Notes: generated by a model from the letters alone, not told the origin. Counted from the stretch's first letter, positions 42,650 through 56,215 are shown. The stretch is 64,000 nt of DNA from Georgfuchsia toluolica (GCF_907163265.1 NZ_CAJQUM010000001.1:3348001-3412000), one strand, 5' to 3'. Numbers and translations: made by a program.

Positions 42650-45451
42650 ATGGCTGATTACCGCAAGACGCTGAACATGCCCGACACCTCGTTTCCGATG
42701 CGCGGCGATCTCGCCAAGCGCGAGCCGGGCTGGGTCAAGGATTGGCAGCAAAAGCAGTTGTACAAAAAGATTCGCGCCGCGGCGCAGGGCCGGCCGCGCT
42801 TTGTGCTGCACGACGGCCCGCCTTATGCCAATGGCGATATCCATATCGGTCATGCGGTGAACAAGATTCTCAAGGACATCATCGTCCGCGCCAAGACGCT
42901 GGCGGGTTTCGACGCGCCCTATGTGCCAGGCTGGGACTGCCACGGCCTGCCGATCGAGCACCAGATCGAAAAGCAGCACGGCAAGGGCATCGCGGCGGAC
43001 AAGGTGCGCACCTTGTCGCGCGCCTATGCGGCGCAGCAGGTGGAGCGGCAGAAAAAGGACTTCATCCGCCTGGGCGTCCTCGGCGATTGGGACAACCCCT
43101 ATCTGACGATGGACTTCAAGACCGAGGCCGCCGAAATCCGCGCGCTGGGCCGGATGTTGGAGCAGGGGTGGGTGTTCAAGGGCTTGAAGCCGGTGAACTG
43201 GTGCTTCGATTGCGGCTCGGCGCTGGCCGAAGCCGAGGTCGAGTACGAGGACAAGAAGTCGGACGCCATCGATGTCGCCTTTCGCTGCGACCAGCCGGAA
43301 AAACTGGCGGCAGCCTTCAAGCTCGACCGCCTGGCCAAGCCGTCGTTCGCCGTGATCTGGACCACCACGCCGTGGACCATTCCCGCCAATCAGGCGCTGA
43401 ATATCCATCCGGAATTCAATTACGCGCTGGTGGACGTCGGCGACAAGTTGTTGCTGCTTGCCGCGGAACTGGTCGAGGAGTGCCTGAAACGATATGGCCT
43501 GGAAGGCACGGTGATGGCGACGGCCAAGGGCGCGCAGCTCGCCGGCATCGAATTTCATCATCCCTTCTACGATCGCGTAGCGCCGGTCTATTTGGCCGAA
43601 TACGTTGGCACCGATGCCGGCACCGGCATCGTCCATTGCTCGCCGGCCTACGGCGTGGACGACTTCATGATCTGGCGCGCCAATGGGCGCGGCTTCGATG
43701 AAATCCTCAATCCGGTGCAGGGCCACGGCGTGTATGTGCCGAGCCTGGAATTTTTCGGCGGCCAGTTCATCTGGAAGGCGAACCCGAACATCGTCGACAA
43801 GCTGCGCGAAGTCGGCGCGCTGCTCAAGCACGAAACCATCACCCACAGCTACATGCATTGCTGGCGCCACAAGACGCCGGTCATCTATCGCGCCACGGCG
43901 CAGTGGTTCGTGGGCATGGATCGCAAACCCGACGGCAGCACCAGCCTGCGCGAACATGCGCTGCAGGCCATCGCTGATACGACTTTCTATCCCGCTTGGG
44001 GGCAAGCCCGGCTCAATGCGATGATCGCCAATCGTCCCGACTGGTGCATTTCGCGCCAGCGCAACTGGGGTGTGCCGATCCCTTTCTTCCTGCACAAGGA
44101 AAGCGGCGAGCTGCATCCGCGTACGCTGGAACTTGTCGAGCAGGTCGCCTTGCGCGTGGAGCAGGGCGGCATCGATGCCTGGTTCAACATGGAGGCGGCG
44201 GAACTGCTCGGCGCTGAAGCGGCCCAGTACATCAAGATGAGCGATACGCTCGATGTCTGGTTCGACTCCGGCGTCACCCACTTGAGCGTCATGCGCGGTT
44301 CGCACCGGGACGAACTGGCCTGGCCGGCTGACCTTTATCTCGAAGGTTCGGACCAGCATCGCGGCTGGTTCCATTCCTCGCTGCTCACCGGCTGCGCCAT
44401 CGACGGCCGCGCACCTTACCAGGCGTTGCTGACGCACGGCTTTGTGGTGGATGGCAAGGGCATGAAGATGTCCAAGTCGAAGGGTAATGTCATAGCGCCG
44501 CAGGAAGTGTCCGACAAGATGGGCGCCGAAATCCTGCGTCTCTGGGTCGCTTCCACCGACTATTCGGGCGAGCTGACGATCTCGAAGGAAATCCTCGACC
44601 GCGTGGTCGAGACCTATCGCCGCTTGCGCAATACCCTGCGCTTCCTGCTGGCGAATACGGCGGATTTCGATGCCGGCAAGAATTCACTCCCGGTTGCGGA
44701 GTGGCTGGAGATCGACCGCTATGCGCTGGCGCTGATGCGGCGGCTGCAAACGCAGTTGGCCGGCGATTACGAGCGCTATGAATTTCTCAAGGTGGTACAG
44801 GCGCTGCAAGGCTTCTGCTCCGAAGATCTCGGTGGCTTCTACCTCGACATCCTCAAGGACCGGCTCTACACCTCGGCTGCGGATTCAAAGGCGCGCCGTT
44901 CGGCGCAAAGTGCGCTGTGGCATATCACCCAATGCGTGACGCGGCTGATGGCGCCGGTGTTGTCTTTCACCGCCGAAGAAATCTGGGCCGTGATCAACGG
45001 CAAGCCTGACGACAGCGTGATGCTGCATTCCTGGCATGTGCTGCCGGAGCAACAGGGCGAAGCCGAACTGCTCGAACGCTGGCAGCAGATTCGCGAAGTG
45101 CGCTCGCAAGTGACCAAGGTGCTCGAAGATTTGCGCACCGAAGGCAAGATCGGCTCGTCCTTGCAGGCTGAGGTGGAGATTCGCGCCAGCGGTGCGCGGT
45201 ATGAGAACCTCGCCGCGCTCGATGACGATTTGCGTTTTGTGCTGATCTGTTCCAGGACCACGCTGGTCAAGGCCGCCGATGCCGGCGCCGAGGCCGTGAT
45301 CGCCACGCCGACCGCACACGTCAAGTGCGCGCGCTGCTGGCATTGGCGCGCCGATGTCGGTAAACATGAACATGCGGCAGAACATCCGGAATTGTGCGGA
45401 CGCTGCGCATCCAATCTGTTCGGCGCTGGTGAAGTGCGCAGCCATGCCTAG
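42650..45451 (+). CDS. ileS: Isoleucyl-tRNA synthetase
   Basis: 933 residues, full length. Class I signatures are present: [20 protein letters not shown] (HIGH) and [14 protein letters not shown] (KMSKS). An editing domain lies between them ([29 protein letters not shown]). The C-terminal zinc site is [12 protein letters not shown]...[10 protein letters not shown]. It charges tRNA-Ile and edits mis-activated valine. The stop overlaps the lspA start by eight bases. Confidence 0.98.
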   Translation: MADYRKTLNMPDTSFPMRGDLAKREPGWVKDWQQKQLYKKIRAAAQGRPRFVLHDGPPYANGDIHIGHAVNKILKDIIVRAKTLAGFDAPYVPGWDCHGLPIEHQIEKQHGKGIAADKVRTLSRAYAAQQVERQKKDFIRLGVLGDWDNPYLTMDFKTEAAEIRALGRMLEQGWVFKGLKPVNWCFDCGSALAEAEVEYEDKKSDAIDVAFRCDQPEKLAAAFKLDRLAKPSFAVIWTTTPWTIPANQALNIHPEFNYALVDVGDKLLLLAAELVEECLKRYGLEGTVMATAKGAQLAGIEFHHPFYDRVAPVYLAEYVGTDAGTGIVHCSPAYGVDDFMIWRANGRGFDEILNPVQGHGVYVPSLEFFGGQFIWKANPNIVDKLREVGALLKHETITHSYMHCWRHKTPVIYRATAQWFVGMDRKPDGSTSLREHALQAIADTTFYPAWGQARLNAMIANRPDWCISRQRNWGVPIPFFLHKESGELHPRTLELVEQVALRVEQGGIDAWFNMEAAELLGAEAAQYIKMSDTLDVWFDSGVTHLSVMRGSHRDELAWPADLYLEGSDQHRGWFHSSLLTGCAIDGRAPYQALLTHGFVVDGKGMKMSKSKGNVIAPQEVSDKMGAEILRLWVASTDYSGELTISKEILDRVVETYRRLRNTLRFLLANTADFDAGKNSLPVAEWLEIDRYALALMRRLQTQLAGDYERYEFLKVVQALQGFCSEDLGGFYLDILKDRLYTSAADSKARRSAQSALWHITQCVTRLMAPVLSFTAEEIWAVINGKPDDSVMLHSWHVLPEQQGEAELLERWQQIREVRSQVTKVLEDLRTEGKIGSSLQAEVEIRASGARYENLAALDDDLRFVLICSRTTLVKAADAGAEAVIATPTAHVKCARCWHWRADVGKHEHAAEHPELCGRCASNLFGAGEVRSHA

Positions 45452-46025
45452 GGAAACGCCTACTGGTTCCGTTCGTGGTGAGCCTGTCGAACCACGCGTC
45501 AATTGTTGCTCGCGCCCTTCGACAAGCTCAGGGCGAACGGGTGGTCTCGGCTGCCCTGTCAGATTCCTGAACTGGCTGCTGCTGGCGGCAGTCGTGATCG
45601 TGCTTGATCAGGCGAGCAAGGCCTGGGTGCTGGCGTCGATTCCGCAGAATGGCGGTATTGCGCTGACGGATTTTTTCAATCTGGTCTTTGTCTTTAACCG
45701 CGGCGCGGCGTTCAGTTTTTTATCGGGCGCGGATGGCTGGCAGCGCTGGTTCTTTCTCGCCCTTGCCATTGGCATTTCTGCGTGGATTGTGTGGATGCTC
45801 CGCGAGCATGCGGCGGAGCGTCTGCAACCGGCGGCGTTGGCGCTGATACTCGGCGGGGCTATCGGCAACGCGGTGGACCGCATGCACCATGGCGCGGTGG
45901 TGGACTTCCTCGATTTTCATTATGCCGGCTGGCACTTCTGGGCCTTCAACGTGGCCGACAGCGCGATCTCGGTCGGCGTCGCCCTGCTGCTGCTGCATCA
46001 ACTCATGCGCAAGGAAGCTTCATGA
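45444..46025 (+). CDS. lspA: Lipoprotein signal peptidase with a repeat-derived N-terminal extension
   Basis: 193 residues versus the usual ~160. The enzyme body is normal: [52 protein letters not shown] and [11 protein letters not shown] supply both catalytic aspartates and four membrane helices. The first ~35 residues ([20 protein letters not shown]...) are the translation of a CCGTTCG palindromic element (45469-45540) that separates ATG 45444 from the conserved start of helix 1. An alternative start downstream of the element is not obvious. It removes signal peptides of prolipoproteins. Confidence 0.93.
   Translation: MPRETPTGSVRGEPVEPRVNCCSRPSTSSGRTGGLGCPVRFLNWLLLAAVVIVLDQASKAWVLASIPQNGGIALTDFFNLVFVFNRGAAFSFLSGADGWQRWFFLALAIGISAWIVWMLREHAAERLQPAALALILGGAIGNAVDRMHHGAVVDFLDFHYAGWHFWAFNVADSAISVGVALLLLHQLMRKEAS
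45469..45540. repeat. CCGTTCG-family palindromic element inside lspA
   Basis: 72 bp with inverted ends CCGTTCG / CGAACGG and inner arms GTGAGCCTGTCGAA and TTCGACAAGCTCAG. It is in frame with lspA. Confidence 0.85.
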
Positions 46026-46948
46026 CCAAAACCATTCTCCTTGCCAACCCGCGCGGCTTCTGTGCCGGCGTCGATCGCGCCATCGCTGTGGTCGAGCGCG
46101 CGCTGGAGAAATACGGCGCGCCGGTGTACGTGCGGCATGAAGTGGTGCACAACCGCTATGTGGTCGAAACATTGCGCGGCAAGGGCGCGGTGTTCGTCGA
46201 GGAAGTCGATCAGGTGCCCGATGGCGCGGTGCTGGTGTTCAGCGCCCATGGCGTGTCGCAGGCGGTGCGCCGCTCGGCCGGCAGCCGCGAGCTGCGGGTA
46301 CTGGACGCGACCTGTCCGCTGGTGACCAAAGTGCATAACCAGGTGGCGCGGCTGGTCGGCGACGGTTACGAGATCGTCATGATCGGCCATCGCGGCCATC
46401 CTGAAGTCGAAGGCACCATGGGTCAGACCGACGGCCATATGTATCTGGTCGAGAATGTTGCCGACGTTGCCTCCTTGCGCGTGACGAATCCGCAAAAGCT
46501 GGCGTATGTGACGCAGACCACGCTCTCGGTGGACGACGCGGCCTCCATCATCAAGGCACTGGTGGCGCGTTTTCCCGCCATCCTGCTGCCGGCCCGCGAC
46601 GACATCTGCTATGCCACGCAGAACCGCCAGGACGCGGTGAAGAGCATGGACTGCGACGTGCTGATCGTGGTCGGCTCGCACAACAGTTCCAATTCCAACC
46701 GCTTGCGCGAAGTGGCCGAGCATCGCGGCATTCCCGGCTATCTGGTCGACGATGCCGAGTCGATCGACCCGGCATGGATTACCGGAAAGTCATGCATTGG
46801 CGTCACGGCGGGCGCTTCCGCGCCGGAACTGCTGGTGCAGCAGGTGGTGGAGCGTTTGCGCGAAATCGGCGGCGGTGAGGTAAAGTCGCTTGAAGGCATC
46901 GAGGAGCGCGTCAAGTTCCAGTTGCCGAAGGAACTGATCAGCTTCTGA
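46022..46948 (+). CDS. ispH: 4-hydroxy-3-methylbut-2-enyl diphosphate reductase
   Basis: 308 residues from ATG 46022, overlapping the lspA stop (ATGA). The three Cys ligands of the iron-sulfur cluster are present: [27 protein letters not shown] and [15 protein letters not shown], with [10 protein letters not shown] and the Glu of the active site. It makes IPP and DMAPP in the last step of the MEP isoprenoid pathway. Its 3' end overlaps lpxH by 11 bases, tail to tail. Confidence 0.97.
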   Translation: MTKTILLANPRGFCAGVDRAIAVVERALEKYGAPVYVRHEVVHNRYVVETLRGKGAVFVEEVDQVPDGAVLVFSAHGVSQAVRRSAGSRELRVLDATCPLVTKVHNQVARLVGDGYEIVMIGHRGHPEVEGTMGQTDGHMYLVENVADVASLRVTNPQKLAYVTQTTLSVDDAASIIKALVARFPAILLPARDDICYATQNRQDAVKSMDCDVLIVVGSHNSSNSNRLREVAEHRGIPGYLVDDAESIDPAWITGKSCIGVTAGASAPELLVQQVVERLREIGGGEVKSLEGIEERVKFQLPKELISF

Positions 46949-47684
46949 TCGCGGTTGCCTGCTTGCCGTCCCAGGTGCGGAAGCGCCAGCCGGATTCGTC
47001 GCATTCGAGGAAGTTTCCCGTCTTGCCCCAGTCGCCGAGCACCCAGCGTTCGCAGGACTTGCCGTCGATCTCATAACGATGCAGGGCGAGGCGATGGGTA
47101 TGGCCGTGAATCATGCGCGTGACATTCGCATCGCGGAAAGCCTGACGCACGGCGTCGGCGTTGACGTCCATGAGGGCCATGTCCTTGCCGCGCTTTTCCA
47201 CTTCGCTGCGTTGGCGCATCTCTTCGATATAGGCTCTGCGTTCGGCCAGCGGGCGGCGCAGAAAATTTTCGATGAAGATCGGGTTGCGCACCTGGCGGCG
47301 GTAGTCCTGATAGGCGGCATCGTCGCTGCACAAGGTGTCGCCATGCAGCAGCAGCGCCGGCGTGCCGGCGACGGCTTCGACCAGGAGATCGGGCAGCAGC
47401 ACGGCGCCGCTGGCTGTAGCGAAGCCGGCGCCGATCAGGAAATCGCGGTTGCCGGCGAGAAAGCGGATGGCCGTGCCGCGCGACGCGAGCGACTTGAGCG
47501 CGGCGCAGACACGGGCGTGCAACGAGGTGCCAATGTCATCATCGCCGGCCCAGTACTCGAACAGGTCGCCGAGGATGGTGAGGCACTGCGCGCCTTGCGC
47601 CGGAGCGGCGATGAAATCAAGAAAAAGCTGCGTTGTCTCCGGCCTCGATTCGTGCAGGTGCAGGTCGGAGAGGAAGAGTTCCAT
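46938..47684 (-). CDS. lpxH: UDP-2,3-diacylglucosamine hydrolase
   Basis: 248 residues. Metallophosphoesterase motifs are intact: [33 protein letters not shown] and [12 protein letters not shown]. It releases lipid X in lipid A synthesis at the inner-membrane face. Just upstream of its start lies the palindromic element 47701-47778, leaving no clear ribosome site. That could affect expression. Confidence 0.95.
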   Translation of the reverse strand: MELFLSDLHLHESRPETTQLFLDFIAAPAQGAQCLTILGDLFEYWAGDDDIGTSLHARVCAALKSLASRGTAIRFLAGNRDFLIGAGFATASGAVLLPDLLVEAVAGTPALLLHGDTLCSDDAAYQDYRRQVRNPIFIENFLRRPLAERRAYIEEMRQRSEVEKRGKDMALMDVNADAVRQAFRDANVTRMIHGHTHRLALHRYEIDGKSCERWVLGDWGKTGNFLECDESGWRFRTWDGKQATAIRS

Positions 47685-47700
47685 GGTCGGACGTCGTCTG

Positions 47701-47778
47701 CCGTTCGGCCTGAGCTTGTCGAAGGCCGGTTCCAGGTTGCAGTGATCGGCTGCGCTTCGACAGGCTCAGCGCGAACGG
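47701..47778. repeat. CCGTTCG-family palindromic element between ppiB and lpxH
   Basis: 78 bp with inverted ends CCGTTCG / CGAACGG and inner TGAGCTTGTCGAAGG / CTTCGACAGGCTCA arms. It is the best non-coding example of the family, filling the ppiB-lpxH gap. Confidence 0.85.
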
Positions 47779-47785
47779 CGCTGCA

Positions 47786-48277
47786 TCACACTACTTCGGC
47801 CTTTTCGATCACCACGTCCTGCACTGGCACGTCCTGGTGGAAACCGGAGCTGCCGGTCTTGACGGCGCGGATCTTGTCGACCACATCCATGCCATCGACG
47901 ACACGGGCAAAGACGCAGTAGCCCCAGCCACTGCCGGTAGGAGCCGTGTGGTCGAGAAAGGAGTTGTCGACGACGTTGATGAAAAACTGCGCCGTGGCCG
48001 AATGCGGGTCATTGGTGCGCGCCATGGCCAGCGTGCCGCGCTTGTTCTTGAGCTGGTTGTTGGCTTCGTTCTCGATCGGCGCGCGCACCGGCTTTTGCTT
48101 CATGCCGGGCTCGAAGCCGCCGCCCTGGATCATGAAGCCGTCGATGACGCGATGGAAGATCGTACCGTTGTAGTGACCGGCGCTGACGTAGTCGATGAAG
48201 TTTTGCGCCGTCTTGGGCGCCTTTTCGCCGTCGAGTTCGATGCTGATGACGCCGTGGTTGGTATGCAGTTTGATCAT
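47786..48277 (-). CDS. ppiB: Peptidyl-prolyl cis-trans isomerase B (cytoplasmic cyclophilin)
   Basis: 163 residues with no signal peptide. Cyclophilin motifs: [50 protein letters not shown] and [15 protein letters not shown]. It catalyses proline isomerisation in the cytosol. It is 18 bases after ppiA, and the two share long identical stretches, so they are tandem paralogues with different cell locations. Confidence 0.95.
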   Translation of the reverse strand: MIKLHTNHGVISIELDGEKAPKTAQNFIDYVSAGHYNGTIFHRVIDGFMIQGGGFEPGMKQKPVRAPIENEANNQLKNKRGTLAMARTNDPHSATAQFFINVVDNSFLDHTAPTGSGWGYCVFARVVDGMDVVDKIRAVKTGSSGFHQDVPVQDVVIEKAEVV

Positions 48278-48295
48278 GATGTTTTTCCGGAAGGG

Positions 48296-48883
48296 TTATT
48301 TTGAATCGGGCAGTAGTTTGACTGATTCGATGACGACGTGGGTGAGCGGTACATTCTCGAACATGCCTGCATTGCCGGTGCGAACCTGCGCGATTTTCTG
48401 AACGATGTCCATGCCCCTGACCACCTGGCCGAATACGGCGTACCCGGCACCGTCGGGGTTGGGATAGTCGAGCATGGGATTATCCACGTGATTGATGAAG
48501 AACTGGGCGGTGGCCGAATCGGGATCGCCGCGCCGGGCCATGGCGATGGTACCGGCCATGTTCCGCAAGCCGTTCTTGCCTTCGTTGGGTATCGGGTCGC
48601 GGGTCGGTTTTTCCTTCATGCCGGGCTCGAAGCCGCCGCCCTGGATCATGAAACCCGGCATCACGCGGTGGAAAATCGTGCCGTTGTAGAAACCGCTCTT
48701 AACGTACCGGAGAAAGTTTTCCACGGTCTTCGGCGCCTTGGCCGGATTGAGTTCGACAACAATCGTTCCCAGGCTGGTTTTCATCTCGACGCGCGGCGCA
48801 CTTTGCGGTCCGGCGGCAGATGCGGACGCGCAAACCAGCAATGCCAGGGCAAGCCCCAGCAGAACTTCTTTAATCAGTTTCAT
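48296..48883 (-). CDS. ppiA: Peptidyl-prolyl cis-trans isomerase A (periplasmic cyclophilin)
   Basis: 195 residues with a signal peptide (LIKEVLLGLALALLVCASASAA). The cyclophilin body has [47 protein letters not shown] and VFGQVVRGMDIVQKI. It folds periplasmic proteins. Its start overlaps the stop of the L,D-transpeptidase-like gene (ATGA at 48880-48883), so the two envelope proteins are coupled. Confidence 0.94.
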   Translation of the reverse strand: MKLIKEVLLGLALALLVCASASAAGPQSAPRVEMKTSLGTIVVELNPAKAPKTVENFLRYVKSGFYNGTIFHRVMPGFMIQGGGFEPGMKEKPTRDPIPNEGKNGLRNMAGTIAMARRGDPDSATAQFFINHVDNPMLDYPNPDGAGYAVFGQVVRGMDIVQKIAQVRTGNAGMFENVPLTHVVIESVKLLPDSK

Positions 48884-50097
48884 ACAGTTCCTTCATAAAT
48901 GATTTTCCAGCGGCCGTCTTCCTTGATCCAGTACTGGCGCTTCTTGACGACGTTCGAGAGGTTGCTGCTGCGGTAATCCTGCTCGAAAGTCACCACTACG
49001 TATTCTTCCTTGCCGGGGTTGCGGAACATGCTGATGTTGTTGGTGGCGACCTTGATCCAGCTTTTGCCGACGTTGACCTTGCGCTTTTGTTCGAGCCACT
49101 GGTTCCGATTTTGCCCGTCGGCGAGAAAATCGTGCGCGTAGTGGCTGGCGTATTTGTCGCCATCGCGGCTTTCCCAGTCGTGGCGCCACTCGTCAAGCAT
49201 GGCGAGCAGGGAACTGCGCTCCGCCTGCCAGTCGTCGAGCGAAAGCCATTCGATGCTGTTGCTGATGATCACCGGCGTGAGGCCGATCTGCAGGTCGGCG
49301 GCGATGGCGTCGAGATCCTGATTCGCGAGCACTACGCAGCCGTCAGAAGCCTTGGGCGGCCGCGAGAAGGTGTTGGACGGGGTGCCATGCAGCCAGATGC
49401 CGCGGCCGTTGCGGCCGCGGCGCTTGTCCCATTCATTGGGATAATTGATCGGATAGGCGCCGCTGCCGTAGAAGTCGCCGAGCTGCTTGCGCGACAGGCT
49501 GGAGGTGACGTGATAGACGCCGATCGGCGTGCGCTTGTCGCCTTCCCTGATCTTGTCGGCGCCCAGCTTGCCCTGTGTGATGTAATAGTCGGCGACGAAA
49601 CGTGGCATGCCGTCGTCGTTCCGGTAGAGATAGAGGCGTGATTTTTGGGTGTCGACCACGATGGCGAACTTCTGCGCTTTCTCCATCTTCAGCAGGTAAC
49701 GCGGTAACGCATCGCCCCGCGGTTTGTCGCGCCAGGCACGGAGGCGCGCCACGGCTTCTTCGTGCAGATCGGAAACCTTGTCCTGTGCGTTCCTGCCGCC
49801 TTCGCCAAAGGTCGATAAAGGCTTGGTCTGCGCCAGCAGCAGGTCACCGCGGATCAAATAGGCGAGACGGAAATTCGGGTAGGCGCCGATCAACGCATCG
49901 ACCTGCCGCATGGCTTTGGGAAAATCCCCCTGGTCGATGGCCGCCAGCGTATTTGCCAACAGCGGCTCGGGCCCGGCGTCGGAATAGCGGGCGGGCGCGG
50001 CCAGCGCGACGCTGGCCGCGCAGAGCGCAATGGTGAAGGCGCGCCGCCAATGGCCGGAAAGCTTCAACCGCCGATCCGTTCCTGCAGGATTTTCCAT
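48880..50097 (-). CDS. L,D-transpeptidase (YkuD) with C-terminal NTF2-like domain
   Basis: 405 residues with a signal anchor (AFTIALCAASVALAAPA). The YkuD domain (about 145-280) starts KFAIVVDTQKSRLYLYRN and has the catalytic HGTPSNTFSRPPKASDGCVVL with the nucleophilic Cys. Family members crosslink peptidoglycan or attach proteins to it. The last ~110 residues (W-x-S-R-D...YASHYAHDF...WKIIYEGTV) form an NTF2/SnoaL-like domain, the same kind as ends the neighbouring TPR protein. It overlaps that gene by 34 bases at the 5' end. Confidence 0.88.
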   Translation of the reverse strand: MENPAGTDRRLKLSGHWRRAFTIALCAASVALAAPARYSDAGPEPLLANTLAAIDQGDFPKAMRQVDALIGAYPNFRLAYLIRGDLLLAQTKPLSTFGEGGRNAQDKVSDLHEEAVARLRAWRDKPRGDALPRYLLKMEKAQKFAIVVDTQKSRLYLYRNDDGMPRFVADYYITQGKLGADKIREGDKRTPIGVYHVTSSLSRKQLGDFYGSGAYPINYPNEWDKRRGRNGRGIWLHGTPSNTFSRPPKASDGCVVLANQDLDAIAADLQIGLTPVIISNSIEWLSLDDWQAERSSLLAMLDEWRHDWESRDGDKYASHYAHDFLADGQNRNQWLEQKRKVNVGKSWIKVATNNISMFRNPGKEEYVVVTFEQDYRSSNLSNVVKKRQYWIKEDGRWKIIYEGTV

Positions 50098-51095
50098 TGG
50101 CCGTTTTGCCGGGTCATGAGCAGGGTCTTGTTGCTTGACGACGACAGGGTGGCGGACTTGTAATGCTGACGGAATTTGACGACCACCTGGTCGGCGCCTT
50201 CCGGCGTGACCTCATGTGTCACTCTGGCGCTTTCGATGGTGACGTTGATCTTGCCGGGCTTGGTGACGCGTTTGGTGCGCTCCGCCTCCCAGGCGGCGCG
50301 CGATTCACCGCGCGGCGCCCTGAAATCGCTGGCGTAGAAAGCAAGATAGGCCTTGGCGTTCTTGCTCGACCATGCTTCGGCCCATGCGGCAATCACCTTC
50401 GCCACATCGTCGCCGACATTGCCGGCAGCCGGCACGGACTCGGGCTTGGGTGCGGGCTTCGCGGGTTCCGCAGGTTTCGCTGCGGGCGCAGGCAGCGGCG
50501 CGGGCTTTGGCTCGGCTGTCGTGGCAACTGCTACAGGAGGCCGCGCTGCTGGCGGTGATGCGGCTTGCGCCGACACCATCATCAGGTCGCTAATCATCGA
50601 CAGCTTGGTCTGTGCAGTCTTGTTCGAGGAATCGAGTTGCAACGCCTTGTCGTAGGCCTGGCTGGCCAGGCGCGCGTAGATGTCGCCGAGGTTTTCGTGC
50701 GCGGTCGCATAGGAGGGATGCGTGCGGATCGCCGCTTCCAGCGCTGTCTTGGCCTTGTCGTACTGCTTCTGCTGGGCGTAGATGACAGCCAGGTTGTTAT
50801 AGGGTTCGGGCAGGTTGGGATAATCCTCGGTCAATTTGGTGAAAATCGCGATTGCTTCGCTGTCGCGCTTCATCTCGGTGAGAATGACGCCGCGCAGGAA
50901 GCGGGCCGAGGCATCCTTGGGATGGGCAACCAGATAGCCATCCACCTGTTCCAGCGCCTGCTTGGCCTGCCCCTGCCTTAACAGTTTGCCGGCGTCCTGC
51001 AGGGCATCCGCGTGGGCGGCGGACATCATGCAGGCGGTCAGTACCGCGAACAGGAGGAGTCGCGCGCGACGCGGGTAAAGGCTGGATGCGGTCAT
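50064..51095 (-). CDS. TPR protein with NTF2-like C-terminal domain
   Basis: 343 residues. Signal peptide (RLLLFAVLTACMMSAAHA), then about four TPR units (AGKLLRQGQAKQALEQVDGYLVAHPKDASARFLRGVI, ... YNNLAVIYAQQKQYDKAKTALEAAI), a Pro/Ala-rich linker, and a C-terminal domain (IAAWAEAWSSKNAKAYLAFYASDF...GQWKILQER) of the same fold as the YkuD protein's tail. Periplasmic scaffold is the likely role. The start at 51095 (MTASSLYPRR) is preferred over the longer frame because it begins the signal peptide. Confidence 0.82.
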   Translation of the reverse strand: MTASSLYPRRARLLLFAVLTACMMSAAHADALQDAGKLLRQGQAKQALEQVDGYLVAHPKDASARFLRGVILTEMKRDSEAIAIFTKLTEDYPNLPEPYNNLAVIYAQQKQYDKAKTALEAAIRTHPSYATAHENLGDIYARLASQAYDKALQLDSSNKTAQTKLSMISDLMMVSAQAASPPAARPPVAVATTAEPKPAPLPAPAAKPAEPAKPAPKPESVPAAGNVGDDVAKVIAAWAEAWSSKNAKAYLAFYASDFRAPRGESRAAWEAERTKRVTKPGKINVTIESARVTHEVTPEGADQVVVKFRQHYKSATLSSSSNKTLLMTRQNGQWKILQERIGG

Positions 51096-51219
51096 GGTAA
51101 ACTGGCCCGACTTTGAATTGAATACAGCGTACGATTCTAACAAGAAAAGATATAGCCAATTCGGGCGCAAGCGCCGGATTTACGCCCTAACGCGCATGCA
51201 ATGTTGTTGCACCATTGAT

Positions 51220-51345
51220 GATGATAAAGCGCAAAGGCTAATTGGACTTCCCCCATCCCAATCCCCGCCCCGGGGCGGGGCTACTCATTAGCTCGCTACG
51301 CTCGGTCAAAACAAATCGCTTCAATTTACGTCCTTTCACGCTAAC
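51220..51345 (+). repeat. Dispersed ~125-bp intergenic repeat, copy 5 (upstream of cysS)
   Basis: GATGATAAAGCGCAAAGGCT, then CCCCGCCCCGGGGCGGGG, TAGCTCGCTACGCTCG and CGTCCTTTCACGCTAA. It is slightly more diverged than copies 3 and 4. It ends nine bases before the cysS start. Confidence 0.8.
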
Positions 51346-51353
51346 CCCTTCCC

Positions 51354-52739
51354 ATGATCTGGCTTTACAACTCTCTCAGTCGCGCCAAGCAGGAATTCAT
51401 TCCCATCGACCCGGGCAGGGTGCGCATGTACGTCTGCGGCATGACGGTGTACGACTACTGCCATCTAGGCCACGCCCGCGTCATGGTGGTATTCGACATG
51501 GTGACGCGCTGGCTGCGTCAGGCCGGTTATGCGGTCAATTATGTGCGCAACATCACCGACATCGACGACAAGATCATCAAGCGCGCGGCCGAAAATAACG
51601 AGAGCATTCGCGCTCTGACCGACCGCTTCATTGCTGCCATGCACGAGGATGCCGATGCGCTGGGCGTGCTGCGTCCCGACGCCGAGCCGCGTGCCACCGA
51701 CTATGTCTCTGACATGCTGACGATGATCGGCCAACTCGAACAACGCGGCTATGCCTATAGCGCCGCCAATCGCGACGTCTGCTACTCGGTGCGCAAGTTC
51801 GCCGGCTACGGCAAGCTCTCCGGCAAGTCGCTCGACGACCTGCGTGCCGGCGAACGCGTCGATGTCGCCGAGGGCAAGCAGGACCCGCTCGATTTCGTGC
51901 TGTGGAAGCACGCCAGGGACAGCGAACCCGAGGAAGTGAAATACGCCTCGCCCTGGGGTCCGGGCAGACCGGGCTGGCATATCGAATGTTCGGCGATGAG
52001 TTCGCGTCTGCTCGGTCAACGTTTCGACATTCATGGCGGCGGACAGGACTTGCAGTTCCCTCACCACGAAAACGAAATCGCGCAGAGCGAAGGCGCCAGT
52101 GACATTGCCGAGGGCAGCTTCGTCAATTACTGGATGCACAATGGCTTCGTCCGCGTCGATGACGAAAAGATGTCGAAGTCACTCGGCAACTTCTTCACCA
52201 TCCGCGAGGTGCTCAAAAAATATGACGCCGAGGTGGTGCGCTTCTTCATCCTGCGCGCGCACTATCGCAGTCCGCTGAATTATTCCGACGCCCATCTCAA
52301 TGACGCGCGTCAGGCGCTGACGCGGCTCTATACCGCGCTCAAGGATTTCAGGGGAGAGGCCGTCATCGACTGGGATGAAGCCCACGCGCAGCGCTTCAAG
52401 GCGGCGATGAATGACGACTTCGCCACGCCGGAGGCGGTGGCCGTGCTGTTCGATCTGGTGGGGGCAGTGAATCGCGGCGAAGCCGGGCTCGCCGCGCAAC
52501 TCAAGGGCCTGGGTGGCGTGCTGGGCTTTCTGCAACGCGACCCCACGGTGTTTCTGCAAACCGGACTGAGCTCAAATGACGGACTTTCGGTTGAGCAGAT
52601 CGAAGCGCAAATCGCAGCTCGTGTCGCTGCCAAGAAAGCGAAAAACTTTGCCGAGGCCGATCGCATTCGCGGTGAACTCAAGGCGGCCGGGATCGCGCTG
52701 GAAGATTCGCCGCAGGGCACTACCTGGCGCCGTGCCTGA
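51354..52739 (+). CDS. cysS: Cysteinyl-tRNA synthetase
   Basis: 461 residues. HIGH-type motif in [17 protein letters not shown] and KMSKS in [17 protein letters not shown]. The zinc site uses [15 protein letters not shown], and H-x3-E of [10 protein letters not shown]. It charges tRNA-Cys. It is divergent from the TPR gene. Confidence 0.97.
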   Translation: MIWLYNSLSRAKQEFIPIDPGRVRMYVCGMTVYDYCHLGHARVMVVFDMVTRWLRQAGYAVNYVRNITDIDDKIIKRAAENNESIRALTDRFIAAMHEDADALGVLRPDAEPRATDYVSDMLTMIGQLEQRGYAYSAANRDVCYSVRKFAGYGKLSGKSLDDLRAGERVDVAEGKQDPLDFVLWKHARDSEPEEVKYASPWGPGRPGWHIECSAMSSRLLGQRFDIHGGGQDLQFPHHENEIAQSEGASDIAEGSFVNYWMHNGFVRVDDEKMSKSLGNFFTIREVLKKYDAEVVRFFILRAHYRSPLNYSDAHLNDARQALTRLYTALKDFRGEAVIDWDEAHAQRFKAAMNDDFATPEAVAVLFDLVGAVNRGEAGLAAQLKGLGGVLGFLQRDPTVFLQTGLSSNDGLSVEQIEAQIAARVAAKKAKNFAEADRIRGELKAAGIALEDSPQGTTWRRA

Positions 52740-52754
52740 GATTTATCGGGATCG

Positions 52755-52896
52755 TTTATCCTGAAAACCTCATTTGAACCACGGCGAGACGGCGGGCACG
52801 GCGAAAAATCAAAAGTTTGCCAATGGGCCTCCTTGTGTTTTCGCCGTGCCGCCGTATTCGCCGTGGGAACTGCCTTTTCTGGATTTATCTGCACGG
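52755..52896. repeat. Long imperfect palindrome (copy A), shares ends with 56888-57080
   Basis: TTATCCTGAAAACCTCATTTG and the ACCACGGCG...ACGGCGGGCACGGCGAAAA arm, then a CTTTTGC-like centre, then TTTTCGCCGTGCCGCCG...CGCCGTGG and TTTCTGGATTTATC. The arms are inverted to each other. It lies between the convergent cysS and dnaJ genes. Confidence 0.75.
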
Positions 52897-52962
52897 CAGA
52901 TACGATGCAGGTATTGCCTGCATCTGATGTCGACGCAACTCGAGCGCAAGTATCACTGAAGG

Positions 52963-54090
<1,128 letters not shown>

Positions 54091-54186
54091 TTGAAACGAG
54101 TAAGGAGTTAGGAGTGAAGAGTCAGGAGTGTACCGGCGGCGAGAGTGGAGCGAGGATTTTGCTCCTCACCCCTCTCTCCTTGCTCC

Positions 54187-56124
<1,938 letters not shown>

Positions 56125-56128
56125 TTTG

Positions 56129-56175
56129 ATTCCTTTCAGTGAGGAGTTAGGGGTGAGGAGTGAGGAGTTAAAACT
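56129..56175. repeat. Low-complexity GTGAGGAGT direct repeats before dnaK
   Basis: Repeats of GTGAGGAG(T)T at 56138-56170. Related units (AGGAGTTAGGAGTGAAGAGTC, and inverted GCTCCTCACCCC) occur after dnaK at 54095-54190, so dnaK is bracketed by them. Confidence 0.6.
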
Positions 56176-56215
56176 TCCTCAACGCCGCGCTCCCGTATTA
56201 ATTAACCTGTTCAGT

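Noticed and set aside
42638-44437. 599-codon open frame antisense to ileS
   Set aside because: Long only because of codon bias in ileS; composition is atypical for a real protein.
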